Assembly: GCA_019239965.1 (NCBI GenBank)
Contig: JAFAZC010000062.1
Location: 1-53,348 of the forward strand
Direction of reading: 5' to 3'
From: Kutzneria sp.
GTDB lineage: Bacteria > Actinomycetota > Actinomycetes > Mycobacteriales > Pseudonocardiaceae
Length of the DNA stretch: 53,348 nucleotides
Made by a program: the position numbers and the translations under genes. The notes below the pieces were generated by a model. It made no database searches. It saw only the letters and a program-made list of their open reading frames with translations, and had not been told where the DNA came from. Position 1 is the first letter of the stretch, and every line of letters begins with the position of its first letter. Below, one piece after another: positions 7,900 to 17,618 of the stretch.

Positions 7900-8077
7900 C
7901 GCCGTGCCTCCAAGTAGGGGGAAATGGGCCGTCCCGTTCGGCGAGGCCCTCATCGTGCAAGCGTAATGCGGTCGCCGCCGGCGGCGACCGCTGGCCACTG
8001 GGAGGTACCGATGGGCTGTACGCCGACGACGGGTGGCCGTGTCAAAATTCGGCATGGTGCCGATGAGGAGGTCGACC

Positions 8078-9583
8078 GTGGCCGACATCAGCAACGTGGC
8101 GGATCTGGTGGGGTTGGCGGCCGGGCGGGGCAAGGACCATCCGGCGTTCGTCGACGCGGCCACCGGCTCGACGCTGACGTGGTCCCAGGTCGACGCGCTG
8201 ACCACCGCGGAAGCCCGCCGGTTGAGCTCGGCCGGATTGCTGCCCGGCGATCGGGTGGTGGTGCGGCTGCCGACGTCCGCACAGTTCTGCGTCGCGGTTT
8301 TCGGAGCCCTGCGGGCCGGCTGTGTCGTCGTTCCCGTCAGCACCGGCGCCGCACCGCGCGAGCTGGCGGAGATCGTCGCTGACAGCGGGGCGAAGGTGCT
8401 CGTCGGCGACGGCGACGGTGCCAGGATCGGTGACCTGCTTGCCGGCCCGCGGGTCGACCCTGCGGCACTGGATGCCGAGGACCGTGCCGCGGCACCGGCG
8501 GCCACCGGGCGAGGTGGTGAGGACGTCGCCGTGCTCGCGTACACCTCGGGCACCTCGGGCAAGCCGCGCGGCGCGATGCTCTCGCACCGCGCGCTGCTAG
8601 CCAACGTCGCCCAGTGCGCGGCGTTGCGCCCCGCGCCGGTGACCGCCGCGGACCGGGTGCTCCTCGCCCTGCCCCTCTTCCACTCCTACGGTCTCGGTCC
8701 CGGTCTGTTCCAGGTCGCCGCGGCCGGCGCGACGGCCGTGCTGCTCGGGCGCTTCGACGCCAACGACGCGGTGGGCGCGATCGAACGGCATCGGGTCACC
8801 ACGCTTGTCGGTGTACCGCCGATGTACCAGGCGATGCTCCAGGTTGGCCCCGAGCGCCTGCGTGAGGCGTTCATGACCGTGCGGCTGCTGACCTCCGGTG
8901 CCGCTCCGCTCTCCCCGTCCCTGCTCGACGCTGTCGAGCGGGCGACGAGCCTTCCGGTGTTCGAGGGTTATGGCCTCACCGAGACCAGCCCTGTGCTCAC
9001 CTCGACACTGGTCGGCGGCAAGCCCAAGCCGGGATCGGTTGGCCGGCCACTGCCCGGTATCGAGTTGCGGCTTGTCGACAGTGATGGCCTGCCGTTCGCC
9101 GAGGACGACGAGGTGACCCTTCCCGACGACGATGCCGGCCTCGTCTGCGTGCGGGGGGCGAACCTGTTCAGCGGGTACTGGCCGGACGGTGCCCACGGGC
9201 CCGACGCCGACGGATGGTTCCGCACCGGCGACGTCGGCTACCTGGACTCCGACGGCGACCTGCACCTCGTCGACAGGGCAGGGGACCTGATCATCGTCAA
9301 CGGGTTCAACGTGTATCCGCACGAGGTGGAGCGGGTCGTCGCCGAGCTGCCTGAGGTCGCGGAGGCCGCGGTGGTCGGCGTTCCCGACGAGGCGACTGGC
9401 GAGGCCGTCAGGGCAGTGCTGGTTCTTGCCGCGGGTGCCGAGCTGACCGCCGACGCGGTGCGCGAACACTGTTCGCGGCGGCTGGCCAAGTTCAAGGTGC
9501 CGGTGACCGTCGAATTCGTCGATGTTCTGCCGCATTCGCCTACCGGCAAGCTGGTCCGGCGGCGGCTGCGACAGCGCGGCTAG
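8078..9583 (+). CDS. Acyl-CoA synthetase / AMP-dependent ligase
   Basis: A 501-residue adenylate-forming enzyme that would activate a carboxylic acid (probably a fatty acid) as acyl-AMP and then acyl-CoA. Seen motifs: P-loop-like [17 protein letters not shown] (A3), [12 protein letters not shown] (A5), [12 protein letters not shown] (A7), the hinge [21 protein letters not shown], and the catalytic Lys in PTGKLVRR at the end (A10). All core residues are intact. GTG 8078 is selected because AGGAGGT lies 5 nt before it, although an in-frame GTG occurs at 8033. The glutaredoxin-like gene follows after 4 bp. Specificity is not evident. Confidence 0.9.
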   Translation: MADISNVADLVGLAAGRGKDHPAFVDAATGSTLTWSQVDALTTAEARRLSSAGLLPGDRVVVRLPTSAQFCVAVFGALRAGCVVVPVSTGAAPRELAEIVADSGAKVLVGDGDGARIGDLLAGPRVDPAALDAEDRAAAPAATGRGGEDVAVLAYTSGTSGKPRGAMLSHRALLANVAQCAALRPAPVTAADRVLLALPLFHSYGLGPGLFQVAAAGATAVLLGRFDANDAVGAIERHRVTTLVGVPPMYQAMLQVGPERLREAFMTVRLLTSGAAPLSPSLLDAVERATSLPVFEGYGLTETSPVLTSTLVGGKPKPGSVGRPLPGIELRLVDSDGLPFAEDDEVTLPDDDAGLVCVRGANLFSGYWPDGAHGPDADGWFRTGDVGYLDSDGDLHLVDRAGDLIIVNGFNVYPHEVERVVAELPEVAEAAVVGVPDEATGEAVRAVLVLAAGAELTADAVREHCSRRLAKFKVPVTVEFVDVLPHSPTGKLVRRRLRQRG

Positions 9584-9587
9584 CGCG

Positions 9588-9827
9588 GTGGAACACCGCG
9601 TGACCCTGGTGACCAGGATGGGATGCCACGCCTGCGAGCTCGCCGAGCAGGACGTGCGGCGGATCTGCACGGAGTTGGGCGTGCCGTGGTCGAGCCGAGA
9701 CGTGGACGCCGATCTGGAGCTGCGCGCCGAATACGGTGACCGGGTCCCCGTGATCCTGATCGATGATGCCGAGCATGGTTACTGGCGGGTAGAGGAAAAA
9801 CGTTTCAGGACCGCGCTGTTGGGCTGA
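9588..9827 (+). CDS. Glutaredoxin-like protein with CHAC redox motif
   Basis: A 79-residue thioredoxin-fold protein. The strand LVTRMGC is followed by CHAC (residues 14-17), with the cis-Pro motif at RVPVILID. This is the glutaredoxin-family DUF836-like type, counterpart of Rv0508 just upstream of hemA in mycobacteria. Thiol-disulfide exchange in the cytoplasm is the likely role. The GTG at 9588 begins 4 bp after the acyl-CoA synthetase stop, so the two share a transcript. Confidence 0.85.
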   Translation: MEHRVTLVTRMGCHACELAEQDVRRICTELGVPWSSRDVDADLELRAEYGDRVPVILIDDAEHGYWRVEEKRFRTALLG

Positions 9828-9872
9828 TCGAGCTACACTGCGATTCCAGGCAAGGCCGGCTCAGGGAGTCAT

Positions 9873-10394
9873 ATGCGGGAACGCGAACTCCGCAAGAGGT
9901 GCCGGCGTCTGCTGCAGGATCTCGACGTCCGGCCACCGCTTGACGTGGAAGAACTGTGCCGACGGCTCGCGGCGTGTCGCGGCCGGCCGATCAAGCTGGT
10001 GCCCTACCCGATCGAGGTGCCCGGCCCGTTCGGCCTGTGGTTCATGACCGACACCGCCGACTTCATCTTCTATCAGCAGCAGACGACCCGGCCGCACCAG
10101 CACCACATCATCCTGCACGAGATCGGGCACATGATCGCCGATCACCCCAGCGACGAGGCGGACACCGACGCCCTTGTGGCGATCATGGGCCACACACCGC
10201 GGGGCGAGGTCAGCCGTTCGCTGCGCAGAACCTGCTACGACTCGGACTACGAACGGGAAGCCGAGTTGATCGCCACGATCATCCTGGAGTGGGCCAGCGT
10301 GCTCGACGCCGTGCCCGGCGAAACCCGGACCGGGGACGGGCCGGCGCTGGACCGGCTCGGTACCTCGCTGTCCAACCGCCGCGGCTGGGTCTGA
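9873..10394 (+). CDS. ImmA/IrrE-like metalloprotease (ParH-like)
   Basis: A 173-residue protein with a zinc-protease motif HEIGH at residues 82-86, set in the pattern IILHEIGHMIADH typical of ImmA/IrrE proteins. A short helical N-terminus (RLLQDLDVRPPLDVEELCRRL) is also typical. In phage and mobile-element contexts such proteases cleave XRE repressors. Here the nearest neighbour, 18 bp away and convergent, encodes an EspR-like XRE protein, so a regulatory pairing is possible but not shown. ATG 9873 follows GGGAG. A TACACT box at 9834-9839 may be its promoter. Confidence 0.8.
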   Translation: MRERELRKRCRRLLQDLDVRPPLDVEELCRRLAACRGRPIKLVPYPIEVPGPFGLWFMTDTADFIFYQQQTTRPHQHHIILHEIGHMIADHPSDEADTDALVAIMGHTPRGEVSRSLRRTCYDSDYEREAELIATIILEWASVLDAVPGETRTGDGPALDRLGTSLSNRRGWV

Positions 10395-10412
10395 CCGGGT
10401 GCTACCTGTGTC

Positions 10413-10883
10413 TCAGGAAGACCTGTTCCCGGTTGCCGACTCGCTCTCGTCAGGTTCGGCGGCCGCGAGCACGTCGAGCATCTTGAGCACCTGCCTGCGC
10501 ACGGCCGGAGTCATGTCACCGGCCCGCATGGCGATCATGCGCACCTGGCTGTCGGCGAGTTTCTCACGGAGTTCGCGCTCTTCGGCATCGCCGTTGTTAC
10601 CCTCGTCGCCGAGCAGGTAGGCGGGTGTGATCGGAGTCGTCCCGTGCTCGCGGTGCTCGTCGAAGAACTTCGCGAGCGCCTTGACGACCGCGATCGTCGG
10701 ATTGGTGTTGGTCCCCGAGCGCAGGGTGGCGAGGTAGACCCGGGACACCGTGGTGTCGTGCGAGGGATCCGCGCTGATCATCTTGGCCACGTACGGCGTG
10801 GAGTACTCCCGTCGGCGACCTTTGCTGTCCAGCCGCCCGACAGTGGCGAACAGCGTGTTGAGTCGATCTGCCAGCGTGGCCAT
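10413..10883 (-). CDS. EspR-like XRE-family transcription regulator
   Basis: A 156-residue DNA-binding protein. Residues about 3-78 form an XRE helix-turn-helix; the recognition part VSRVYLATLRSGTNTNPTIA matches the pattern of EspR of M. tuberculosis (YLSQLRSGNRTNPS). The C-terminal helix (DSQVRMIAMRAGDMTPAVRR) resembles EspR's dimerisation region. EspR is a nucleoid-associated regulator with many sites. ATG 10883 is chosen because GGGGG and the homologous start MATLADRLN are found there; the open frame reaches 10937. It converges on the HEIGH protease gene and diverges from the molybdopterin enzyme. Confidence 0.8.
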   Translation of the reverse strand: MATLADRLNTLFATVGRLDSKGRRREYSTPYVAKMISADPSHDTTVSRVYLATLRSGTNTNPTIAVVKALAKFFDEHREHGTTPITPAYLLGDEGNNGDAEERELREKLADSQVRMIAMRAGDMTPAVRRQVLKMLDVLAAAEPDESESATGNRSS

Positions 10884-10976
10884 CGCTACCCCCGTGATGG
10901 TGTGAGAACCTGGCGTACCCGTCCTCTCGGTGAACAAAACGTTGAGAACTTCGTCCTCAGGTCTTGTTCGGTTAAA

Positions 10977-10982
10977 TATAGT
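10977..10982 (+). promoter_or_regulatory. -10 box (TATAGT) in a divergent AT-rich region
   Basis: TATAGT is one base from the TATAAT consensus and stands out in GC-rich DNA (TTAAATATAGTG). No good -35 lies at 16-18 bp. It would start a transcript at about 10989 that meets the terminator at 11018-11054. On the other strand the same AT-rich stretch could serve the EspR-like gene. Confidence 0.45.
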
Positions 10983-11017
10983 GTACGTATCATCGCGGTG
11001 GCTAGGTAGCCGTTACA

Positions 11018-11054
11018 GGTCCGAGCGTCCTGGGGGTCGCTCGGACCTCGTTTT
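11018..11054 (+). terminator. Strong intrinsic terminator with U-tract
   Basis: GGTCCGAGCG (11018-11027) and CGCTCGGACC (11038-11047) form a perfect 10-bp stem with loop TCCTGGGGGT, followed by TCGTTTT. It is one of the most canonical terminators in the window, yet no + strand gene ends nearby. It lies 100 bp before the molybdopterin oxidoreductase, so it ends either a small RNA or an attenuated leader. Confidence 0.75.
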
Positions 11055-11154
11055 GTCCGTTGCGCGTGTTTGTCAGGCTCCCCGCGTTCCGTTGTCACCA
11101 ATCCGTCAGGATTTCCCCCTTGAACCGGACGGTCTCCCAGCGCGAACGTGTGTC

Positions 11155-12756
11155 ATGAGCCGATCAGCGTCGTCCTCCCGCGGCCAGGACGAACCGACGA
11201 CCGCCCCGTTGCCAAGATGTGTCGCGGCGCTCGTCGGCATTCTCGCCGTCGCGGCGGCGCTCGCCGCCGGTCACCTGGTCGCCGGCTTCGTCGACCCCGC
11301 GGCGTCGCCGTTCCTCGCGGTCGGCGACAGCGCGATCGACCTCACGCCGCCGCCGCTGAAGGACTTCGCCGTGCGGGCTTTCGGCACCACGGACAAGGTG
11401 GTGCTGCTCATCGGCATGGGTGCCGTCCTGACGCTCGCCGCGGTCGCCGCGGGACTGCTGTCCAGACGGAGTCCGGTGCCAGGCACCGTGCTGGCCGTCA
11501 TGCTCGGCCTGCTCGGTGTCGCCGCGGTGTACTCGCGAGGCAACCTCAGCCAGCTGACGGTGCTCGCGCCGGCCGCCAGCCTCTCCATCGGCGTTGCGGT
11601 GTTCCGCTGGCTGCACACGGTCGCGTCGCGGCGGGCGCGTCGCCTGTCCGGGCCCTGCGCCGCGGCCGGCGGAATGGGACCGGCCGGGACGGACCGCAGG
11701 CGTTTCCTGGTCACCTCCGCCGGAGTCGCCATCGGCAGCGGCCTGGCCGGCCTCGGCGGCCAGCTGGCGGCCGGTCGGGTCGACGTCGAGGCTTCCCGGG
11801 CCAAGGTCACCACGATGGTCGCGAGACATCCCCGGCCGGCTGTCCCGTCCGGTGCCGACTTCGCGGGGCAGGGCACCCCGACGTTCCTGACCCCCAACCG
11901 GGACTTCTACCGCATCGACACGGCCCTCTCGGTGCCTCGACTGCGGGCCGAGGACTGGTCGCTTCGAGTGCACGGCATGGTCGACAGGGAGCTGCGGCTG
12001 ACCTTCGATGACATCGCCACGATGCCTCTGCAGGTCAGGACGATCACGATGGCGTGCGTCTCCAACGAGGTCGGCGGACCGTACATCTCCACGGCCGACT
12101 TCGTCGGCGTTCCACTGCGCGAACTGCTGGCGCGGGCCGGCGTCCGGTCCGGTGCGGACCAGGTGTTCTCCACCAGCGTCGACGGCTACACCGCGGGTAG
12201 CCCGGTGGCCGAGACCCTGGATCCCGGGCGGGACGCCATGCTGGCGATCGGGATGAATGGCGAGGCGCTGCCGGCCGAGCACGGGTTTCCGGCACGACTG
12301 GTCGTCCCCGGGCTGTACGGCTACGTGTCGGCGACCAAGTGGGTCACCGACATCGAACTGACGACGTTCGCCGACAAGCGGAGCTACTGGGTCCCCCGCG
12401 GCTACTCGGCCAAAGCCCCGATCAAGACCGAATCCCGCATCGACAGCCCTCAGGGACTGACCACCATCAAGGCGGGCAGGCTCACCGTTGCCGGCATCGC
12501 CTGGGCGCCGACCAAGGGCATCAGCAAGGTCGAGCTGCGGATGGACGGCGGTCCCTGGCAGCCCGCTGACCTCGGCATCGAGGTCAGCGGGCAGGCCTGG
12601 CGGATGTGGCGCAAGGAGTACGACCTCGCACCGGGCAGCCACACCGTGGTATCCCGGGCCACCGACGGCAGCGGCTACACCCAGACCGCCGACCAGGTGG
12701 GGCCGATTCCGGACGGGGCAACCGGACTGCACACGATCGTGTTCACCATGACGTGA
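11155..12756 (+). CDS. Membrane-anchored molybdopterin-dependent oxidoreductase (sulfite oxidase family)
   Basis: A 533-residue enzyme. Residues 20-155 hold about four membrane spans; a second Tat-like hydrophobic stretch (RRRFLVTSAG, 181-190) leads into the external catalytic domain. The sulfite-oxidase Mo-cofactor domain follows, with the molybdenum-ligating Cys in TITMACVSNEVGG (C301), and a C-terminal immunoglobulin-like dimerisation domain (about 420-530). Members take electrons from an oxidised substrate such as sulfite; the actual substrate is unknown. ATG 11155 is chosen since the open frame upstream is an unlikely protein. No heme domain is present, so a separate electron acceptor is needed. 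Confidence 0.88.
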   Translation: MSRSASSSRGQDEPTTAPLPRCVAALVGILAVAAALAAGHLVAGFVDPAASPFLAVGDSAIDLTPPPLKDFAVRAFGTTDKVVLLIGMGAVLTLAAVAAGLLSRRSPVPGTVLAVMLGLLGVAAVYSRGNLSQLTVLAPAASLSIGVAVFRWLHTVASRRARRLSGPCAAAGGMGPAGTDRRRFLVTSAGVAIGSGLAGLGGQLAAGRVDVEASRAKVTTMVARHPRPAVPSGADFAGQGTPTFLTPNRDFYRIDTALSVPRLRAEDWSLRVHGMVDRELRLTFDDIATMPLQVRTITMACVSNEVGGPYISTADFVGVPLRELLARAGVRSGADQVFSTSVDGYTAGSPVAETLDPGRDAMLAIGMNGEALPAEHGFPARLVVPGLYGYVSATKWVTDIELTTFADKRSYWVPRGYSAKAPIKTESRIDSPQGLTTIKAGRLTVAGIAWAPTKGISKVELRMDGGPWQPADLGIEVSGQAWRMWRKEYDLAPGSHTVVSRATDGSGYTQTADQVGPIPDGATGLHTIVFTMT

Positions 12757-12890
12757 CCCGGCCCTCACCGCGCACGGCGACGACACGGCCAGCTGAGATG
12801 ATCATTCGATCCGGTGAGTGCGGGTGATGTCCACCAGGACGGTGCCCGCTTTCCGGCGCGTGGTGACTCCGCGTCCCTCAGCCGGCGACT

Positions 12891-12908
12891 TTGTGCATCC
12901 ATTCACAA
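12891..12908. promoter_or_regulatory. Rex operator upstream of rex-hemACDB
   Basis: TTGTGCATCCATTCACAA fits the Streptomyces Rex operator (TTGTGAA-N4-TTCACAA) with one mismatch, at the sixth base. It lies 50 bp before the rex start. In Streptomyces coelicolor Rex represses rex-hemACD through such a site when NADH/NAD+ is low, and NADH releases it. Confidence 0.85.
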
Positions 12909-12958
12909 GCGGCTACCGTTGGTTGATGTCCAGGGGGGCGATCGAGGGAGTTGGCAGC

Positions 12959-13762
12959 GTGCGTCCACGGCGGGGTGCGGTCGACGAGGACGAGCCCGCC
13001 GTCCGGGAACGGGCACGGGCGATCCCCGAGGCCGCGGTGGCCCGGCTCGCCCTCTACTTGAGGGTCCTTTCCGGCCTCGTCGAGCAGGGCGTGACCACCG
13101 TTTCCAGCGAGGAGCTGTCCACCGCGTCCGGGGTCAACTCCGCGAAACTACGCAAGGACCTCTCCTACATCGGCTCATACGGCACACGCGGCGTCGGTTA
13201 CGAGGCCGAGGTGCTCGTGGAAGAGATCGAGCGGATCCTCGGGCTGACCCGCAAGCACACCGTCGCCGTCGTCGGCATCGGCAACCTCGGCCACGCCCTT
13301 GCCAACTACGCCGGCTTCCCCGGTCGCGGGTTCCCGGTCTCCGCGCTGTTCGACATCGATCCCGACCTGATCGGCGTTCCGGTCGGCGGCATTCCCGTCG
13401 ACCACATCGAGGACATTCCGCGTGTGTGTGTCGAGCGTGAGGTCTCCATCGGTGTCATCGCCACCCCGCCGCCCGCGGCACAAAGCGTCTGCGACCACTT
13501 GGTCGCCGCGGGCGTGCAGTGCATCCTGAACTTCGCACCGGTCGTGCTCCAGGTTCCCGACCACGTCGAGGTGCGCAAGGTCGATCTGGCGGTGGAGATG
13601 CAGATCCTGTCGTTCCATGTGGCGCGGCGAGCCGACGAGGCCGCCTCGGTGGCGGAACCCCCGAACACCGCCCCCATGGCGCGCAACGGGGAGGCTGTGA
13701 CGGTGGCAGAGGACGGGATTGCCGCCTCCGTGGCGCAGAACGGATTGGTGGTGCCAGGGTGA
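12959..13762 (+). CDS. rex: Redox-sensing transcriptional repressor Rex
   Basis: A 267-residue homodimeric repressor that reads the NADH/NAD+ ratio. Its winged helix (about 20-85) includes the family hallmarks [20 protein letters not shown] and [12 protein letters not shown]. The Rossmann domain begins [16 protein letters not shown] (GxGxxG), then SIGVIATP and [11 protein letters not shown]. The C-terminal 55 residues after HVARRADEA are low-complexity. GTG 12959 is preferred (GAGGGAG at 12944-12950); ATG 12926 is an alternative. Its last bases overlap the hemA start (GTGA), so Rex is translated with the heme enzymes. A near-consensus operator lies just upstream, indicating autoregulation. 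Confidence 0.97.
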   Translation: MRPRRGAVDEDEPAVRERARAIPEAAVARLALYLRVLSGLVEQGVTTVSSEELSTASGVNSAKLRKDLSYIGSYGTRGVGYEAEVLVEEIERILGLTRKHTVAVVGIGNLGHALANYAGFPGRGFPVSALFDIDPDLIGVPVGGIPVDHIEDIPRVCVEREVSIGVIATPPPAAQSVCDHLVAAGVQCILNFAPVVLQVPDHVEVRKVDLAVEMQILSFHVARRADEAASVAEPPNTAPMARNGEAVTVAEDGIAASVAQNGLVVPG

Positions 13763-15042
13763 ATCTGCTCGCTGTCGGTATCTCGCACCGCACCGCCGAG
13801 GTGGGAACGCTCGAGCGGCTCGCCGTGCCCGGCCACACCATCGGCAAGCTGCTCGACGAACTGCTCGAGTGCGGCAACGTCTCCGAGGCCCTGCTGCTGT
13901 CGACCTGCAACCGGATCGAGGTGTACGCGGTCGTCGAGGCCTTCCACGGTGGCCTCGCCGATGTCACGGCGGTGCTGGCCCGCCACTCCGGCGCCGAGGT
14001 CGACCAACTGTGTGAGCACTTCTACGTGCACTATGCGGCCGCCGCGGTGGAGCACCTGTTCTCGGTGGCCGCCGGACTTGACTCCCTTGTCGTCGGCGAA
14101 GCACAGATCCTCGGCCAGCTGCGGGCGGCCTACGCGCAGGCTGACGAGGCCGGCACCGTGGGGAAGACCCTGCATGAGCTGGCCCAGCAGGCCCTGCGGG
14201 TCGGCAAGCAGGTGCACAGCGACACCGGCATCGACAAGGCGGGCGCGTCGGTGGTGTCCGAGGCGCTCACCGACGCGGACCACGCGCTGGGCGGCCTCGC
14301 CGGACGCCGGGCGCTGCTGGTCGGTGCCGGCTCGATGGGCCGGCTGGCTGCGGCGCACCTGCGCCGGGCGGCCATCGGCTCCGTCGTGATCGCCAACCGG
14401 ACCGCCGAGAACGGCGAACGGCTGGCGGCGACCCTGCTCGCCGAGGAGGCCGCCGCCGCGGACGTGCTGCTGGCCTGCACGGGATCGCCGGTCCGGATCC
14501 TCGACGCCGGCCAGCTCGCCGGACGTGGTCGCGGCCCGCTCGTCGTCTGCGACCTCGGGCTGCCCCGAGACGTCGACCCCGCGGTGGCCAGCATGCCCGG
14601 AGTGACCCTTGTCGACCTCGACACCCTGCAGCGGCGACTGGCCGACGCGCCGATCACGGTCGATGCCAAGCGGGCCAAGCAGATCGTGGCCGAGGGAGTG
14701 CGCGACTACCTGGCCACCCAGCGGTCGGCCGAGGTCACCCCGACGGTGACCGCGCTGCGCCGCAGGGCGGCCGAGGTAGTGGACACCGAACTGCTGCGAT
14801 TGGACTCACGGCTGCCAGACCTGGATGATTCGGTACGTGCGGAGTTGACCAGGACGGTGCGCAGGGTGGTGGACAAACTGCTGCACACTCCGACCGTCCG
14901 GGTCAAGGAGCTTGCCTGCACCCCTGGCGGGGCCGGCTACGCGGACGCGCTGCGCGAGCTGTTCGAGCTCGACCCGCAGGCAGCCGCGGTGGTCAGCGCC
15001 CCGCGGAACGTAGAGACCGAGCACGGCGGTGGAGACCGGTGA
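13759..15042 (+). CDS. hemA: Glutamyl-tRNA reductase
   Basis: A 427-residue cytoplasmic enzyme; NADPH-dependent reduction of Glu-tRNA(Glu) to glutamate-1-semialdehyde is the first committed step of heme, siroheme and cobalamin synthesis in bacteria using the C5 route. The catalytic Cys is C50 in [14 protein letters not shown]; the substrate-binding [15 protein letters not shown] follows; NADPH binds at [13 protein letters not shown] (187-199). A long helical dimerisation domain ends the protein. GTG start overlapping the rex stop by 4 nt. The presence of hemL later in the window completes the C5 route. Confidence 0.98.
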   Translation: MNLLAVGISHRTAEVGTLERLAVPGHTIGKLLDELLECGNVSEALLLSTCNRIEVYAVVEAFHGGLADVTAVLARHSGAEVDQLCEHFYVHYAAAAVEHLFSVAAGLDSLVVGEAQILGQLRAAYAQADEAGTVGKTLHELAQQALRVGKQVHSDTGIDKAGASVVSEALTDADHALGGLAGRRALLVGAGSMGRLAAAHLRRAAIGSVVIANRTAENGERLAATLLAEEAAAADVLLACTGSPVRILDAGQLAGRGRGPLVVCDLGLPRDVDPAVASMPGVTLVDLDTLQRRLADAPITVDAKRAKQIVAEGVRDYLATQRSAEVTPTVTALRRRAAEVVDTELLRLDSRLPDLDDSVRAELTRTVRRVVDKLLHTPTVRVKELACTPGGAGYADALRELFELDPQAAAVVSAPRNVETEHGGGDR

Positions 15043-16019
15043 ACCGAATCCTGAGGATCGGCACGCGAGGCAGTGTGCTCGCGCTCGCGCAGGCCACCGC
15101 GGTCGCCGAGACGCTCGAGCGGGCCGGTGCCCGGGTTGAGATCGTCACCGTGACCACTCCCGGGGACCGTTCGGCAGCGCCGATTCCGGAGATCGGTATC
15201 GGCGTGTTCACCTCCGCCCTGCGTGACGCGCTCGCCGCGGACGAGGTGGACATCGCGGTGCACTCCTACAAGGACCTGCCGACCGCGGGTGACCCGAGGC
15301 TGGTGCTCGCCGCCGTGCCGACCAGGCAGGATCCCCGCGACGCCGTGGTGGCGCGGGACGGGCTCACCCTTGCCGAGCTGCCCGCCGGCGCCACGGTCGG
15401 CACCGGCTCACCACGCAGGGCCGCGCAGCTGAGGGCGATGGGACTCGGCCTGACCGTGGTGCCGATCCGAGGCAACGTGGACACCAGGATCGGCAAGGTG
15501 GTCCACGGTGAACTGGACGCCGTCGTGCTCGCGCGCGCCGGGCTGGCCCGGATCGGCCGGCTCGAGGCGATCACCGAGGTGCTCGATCCGACCCGGATGC
15601 TGCCCGCGCCGGCACAGGGGGCGCTGGCCGTCGAATGCCGCGTCGACGACGTCGACACCGAACACCTCCTGCGTGCCTGCCTCGACGACCAGGACGCCAG
15701 GGCCTCGGCCGCCGCCGAACGGGCCCTGCTCGCCGCGCTCGAGGCGGGCTGCAGCGCACCGGTCGGCGCACTGGCCGAGGTGGCCGAGGCCCCGATCGAA
15801 CGTCATGACGTCGGGAATGATCCCGAAGGACACAACAGCGACGACGGCGGTGTGGTCCGTCGACTGTCGCTGCGCGGGCTCGCCGCGACGCCGGACAACG
15901 ACCTGTTGCGCGCGTCGGTCACCGGCGAGGTCACCGCGGCGGAGCGGTTGGGGCGCGCGCTGGCGGCCGAACTGCTCCAGCTCGGCGCCGCCGTGCTTGG
16001 TGGCCCGGGAAGCATCTAG
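15039..16019 (+). CDS. hemC: Porphobilinogen deaminase (hydroxymethylbilane synthase)
   Basis: A 326-residue enzyme joining four porphobilinogens into hydroxymethylbilane. The dipyrromethane cofactor attaches to Cys238 in [11 protein letters not shown], and the catalytic Asp is in HSYKDLPT (D79). The signature [11 protein letters not shown] is intact. An acidic, Ser/Asn-containing insertion ([16 protein letters not shown], about 265-280) lies in the C-terminal domain just before a conserved strand. GTG at 15039 overlaps the hemA stop codon by 4 nt, so the two are translationally coupled. The next gene starts 41 bp on. Confidence 0.98.
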   Translation: MNRILRIGTRGSVLALAQATAVAETLERAGARVEIVTVTTPGDRSAAPIPEIGIGVFTSALRDALAADEVDIAVHSYKDLPTAGDPRLVLAAVPTRQDPRDAVVARDGLTLAELPAGATVGTGSPRRAAQLRAMGLGLTVVPIRGNVDTRIGKVVHGELDAVVLARAGLARIGRLEAITEVLDPTRMLPAPAQGALAVECRVDDVDTEHLLRACLDDQDARASAAAERALLAALEAGCSAPVGALAEVAEAPIERHDVGNDPEGHNSDDGGVVRRLSLRGLAATPDNDLLRASVTGEVTAAERLGRALAAELLQLGAAVLGGPGSI

Positions 16020-16060
16020 ACGGCTCGGAGCGGACGAAGTAAATGATGGGAAGTGCCCTG

Positions 16061-17593
16061 ATGACGACCCGTGCACGAAAGATCCCAGGACGCGTCGCGT
16101 TCGTGGGCTCAGGCCCAGGCGATGCCGGGCTGCTGACTGTCCGGGCCACCGAGTTGCTAGCCAGGGCAGAGCTGGTGGTGACTGACCCCGACGTGTCGGC
16201 CGAGGTCGTCGCCATCGCCGCTGACGCCGAGGTGCGGCCCGCCGTTGGTGAGCCCGCCGATGTCGCACGCGACCTGGTCGCCGAGGCCAAGGCGGGGCGT
16301 TGCGTCGTCCGGCTTGTCGCCGGAGATCCACTTACCCTCGACGCCGTTGTCGCTGAGGCCACCGCGGTGGCGAAGTCCCCGGTCGACTTCGACGTGGTGC
16401 CCGGGGTGCCGAGCGGAACCGCGGTACCCGCCTACGCGGGTGTGGCACTCGGCGCCGTGCACACGGAGGCCGACGTTCGGTCCACGATGGACTGGGCCGG
16501 TCTCGCCCGCACACCGGGAACCCTCGTGCTACACGCCACGGGGAGTCATCTGGCCGAGGCGGCGTCTTCCCTCGTGGAGAACGGGTTCGCGCCTCAGACA
16601 CCGGTTGCCGTCACGGCGGACGGCACGGCGTTGCGGCAGCGCACGGTGGACACCTCGCTCGCCTCGCTCGCGGCCGACGCGGGCGACCTGCCGGGCCAGT
16701 TGGTGGTCACCGTTGGCGGCTCGGTCGCCAGCCGCGCCAAGCTGTCCTGGTGGGAGTCGCGGGCGCTGTATGGCTGGCGGGTGCTCGTGCCGCGCACCAA
16801 GGAGCAGGCCGGCGCGATGAGTGACCGGCTGCGCGAGCACGGTGCGATCCCCGCCGAGGTGCCGACGATCTCGGTCGAGCCACCGCGCAGCCCGGCGCAG
16901 ATGGAGCGGTCGGTCAAGGGGCTCGTGGACGGTCGCTACCAGTGGGTAGTGTTCACCTCGACCAACGCGGTTCGTGCGGTGTGGGAGAAGTTCCGTGAGT
17001 TCGGGCTCGACGCCAGGGCGTTCTCCGGAGTGAAGATCGCCTGCGTCGGCGAGAGCACGGCCGCCAAGGTCCGTTCCTTCGGGATCGTCCCCGAGCTGGT
17101 TCCCTCCGGCGACCAGTCCAGTGAGGGCCTGCTCGCGGACTTCCCGCCTTACGACGACATCCTCGACCCCGTCGACCGGGTGCTGCTGCCGCGCGCCGAC
17201 ATCGCCACCGAAACCCTGGCCGCGGGCCTGCGTGAACGGGGCTGGGAGATCGACGACGTGACCGCGTACCGCACGGTGCGCGCCGCGCCGCCGCCGGCGG
17301 AGACCCGCGAGATGATCAAGTCAGGTGGGTTCGACGCGGTGTGTTTCACCTCCTCCTCGACGGTGCGCAACCTTGTCGGCATCGCGGGCAAGCCGCACGC
17401 GAGGACCCTGGTGGCCTGCATCGGCCCGAAGACCGCGGAGACCGCGCGGGAGTTCGGTCTGCGTGTGGACGTGCAGCCCGAATCCGCGACGGTGCCGTCC
17501 CTCGTCGACTCGCTGGCCCAACACGCCGCGAGGCTTCGGGCCGAGGGTGCGTTGCCGCCGCCGCGCAAGACCAAGCGGCTTCGTCGCTCGTGA
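16061..17593 (+). CDS. hemD: Uroporphyrinogen-III synthase with N-terminal methyltransferase-like domain
   Basis: A 510-residue two-domain protein. Residues about 9-235 resemble uroporphyrinogen-III C-methyltransferase (SUMT/CobA): [16 protein letters not shown] at the start, [10 protein letters not shown], and [20 protein letters not shown]. Residues about 245-495 are HemD, which closes hydroxymethylbilane to uroporphyrinogen III ([41 protein letters not shown]). The same fusion is found in M. tuberculosis hemD. Several SUMT motif positions are changed, so methylation activity is uncertain. ATG 16061 has GGGAAG at a spacing of 7; in-frame ATGs at 16043 and 16046 are alternatives. Basic C-terminal tail (RKTKRLRRS). 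Confidence 0.93.
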   Translation: MTTRARKIPGRVAFVGSGPGDAGLLTVRATELLARAELVVTDPDVSAEVVAIAADAEVRPAVGEPADVARDLVAEAKAGRCVVRLVAGDPLTLDAVVAEATAVAKSPVDFDVVPGVPSGTAVPAYAGVALGAVHTEADVRSTMDWAGLARTPGTLVLHATGSHLAEAASSLVENGFAPQTPVAVTADGTALRQRTVDTSLASLAADAGDLPGQLVVTVGGSVASRAKLSWWESRALYGWRVLVPRTKEQAGAMSDRLREHGAIPAEVPTISVEPPRSPAQMERSVKGLVDGRYQWVVFTSTNAVRAVWEKFREFGLDARAFSGVKIACVGESTAAKVRSFGIVPELVPSGDQSSEGLLADFPPYDDILDPVDRVLLPRADIATETLAAGLRERGWEIDDVTAYRTVRAAPPPAETREMIKSGGFDAVCFTSSSTVRNLVGIAGKPHARTLVACIGPKTAETAREFGLRVDVQPESATVPSLVDSLAQHAARLRAEGALPPPRKTKRLRRS

Positions 17594-17618
17594 GCCCAGC
17601 GAGGGGAGTTGTTGGCTG

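Noticed and set aside
6766-7917. Plus-strand open frame of 383 codons over the HAD phosphatase gene
   Set aside because: Antisense to a gene with intact HAD motifs and a good ribosome site; only its first few codons belong to the propeller remnant.
10930-11154. N-terminal extension of the molybdopterin enzyme
   Set aside because: It would read through the terminator hairpin at 11018-11054 and encodes no plausible protein.
11164-12786. Minus-strand open frame of 540 codons
   Set aside because: Antisense to the molybdopterin oxidoreductase, whose motifs and cofactor Cys are clear.
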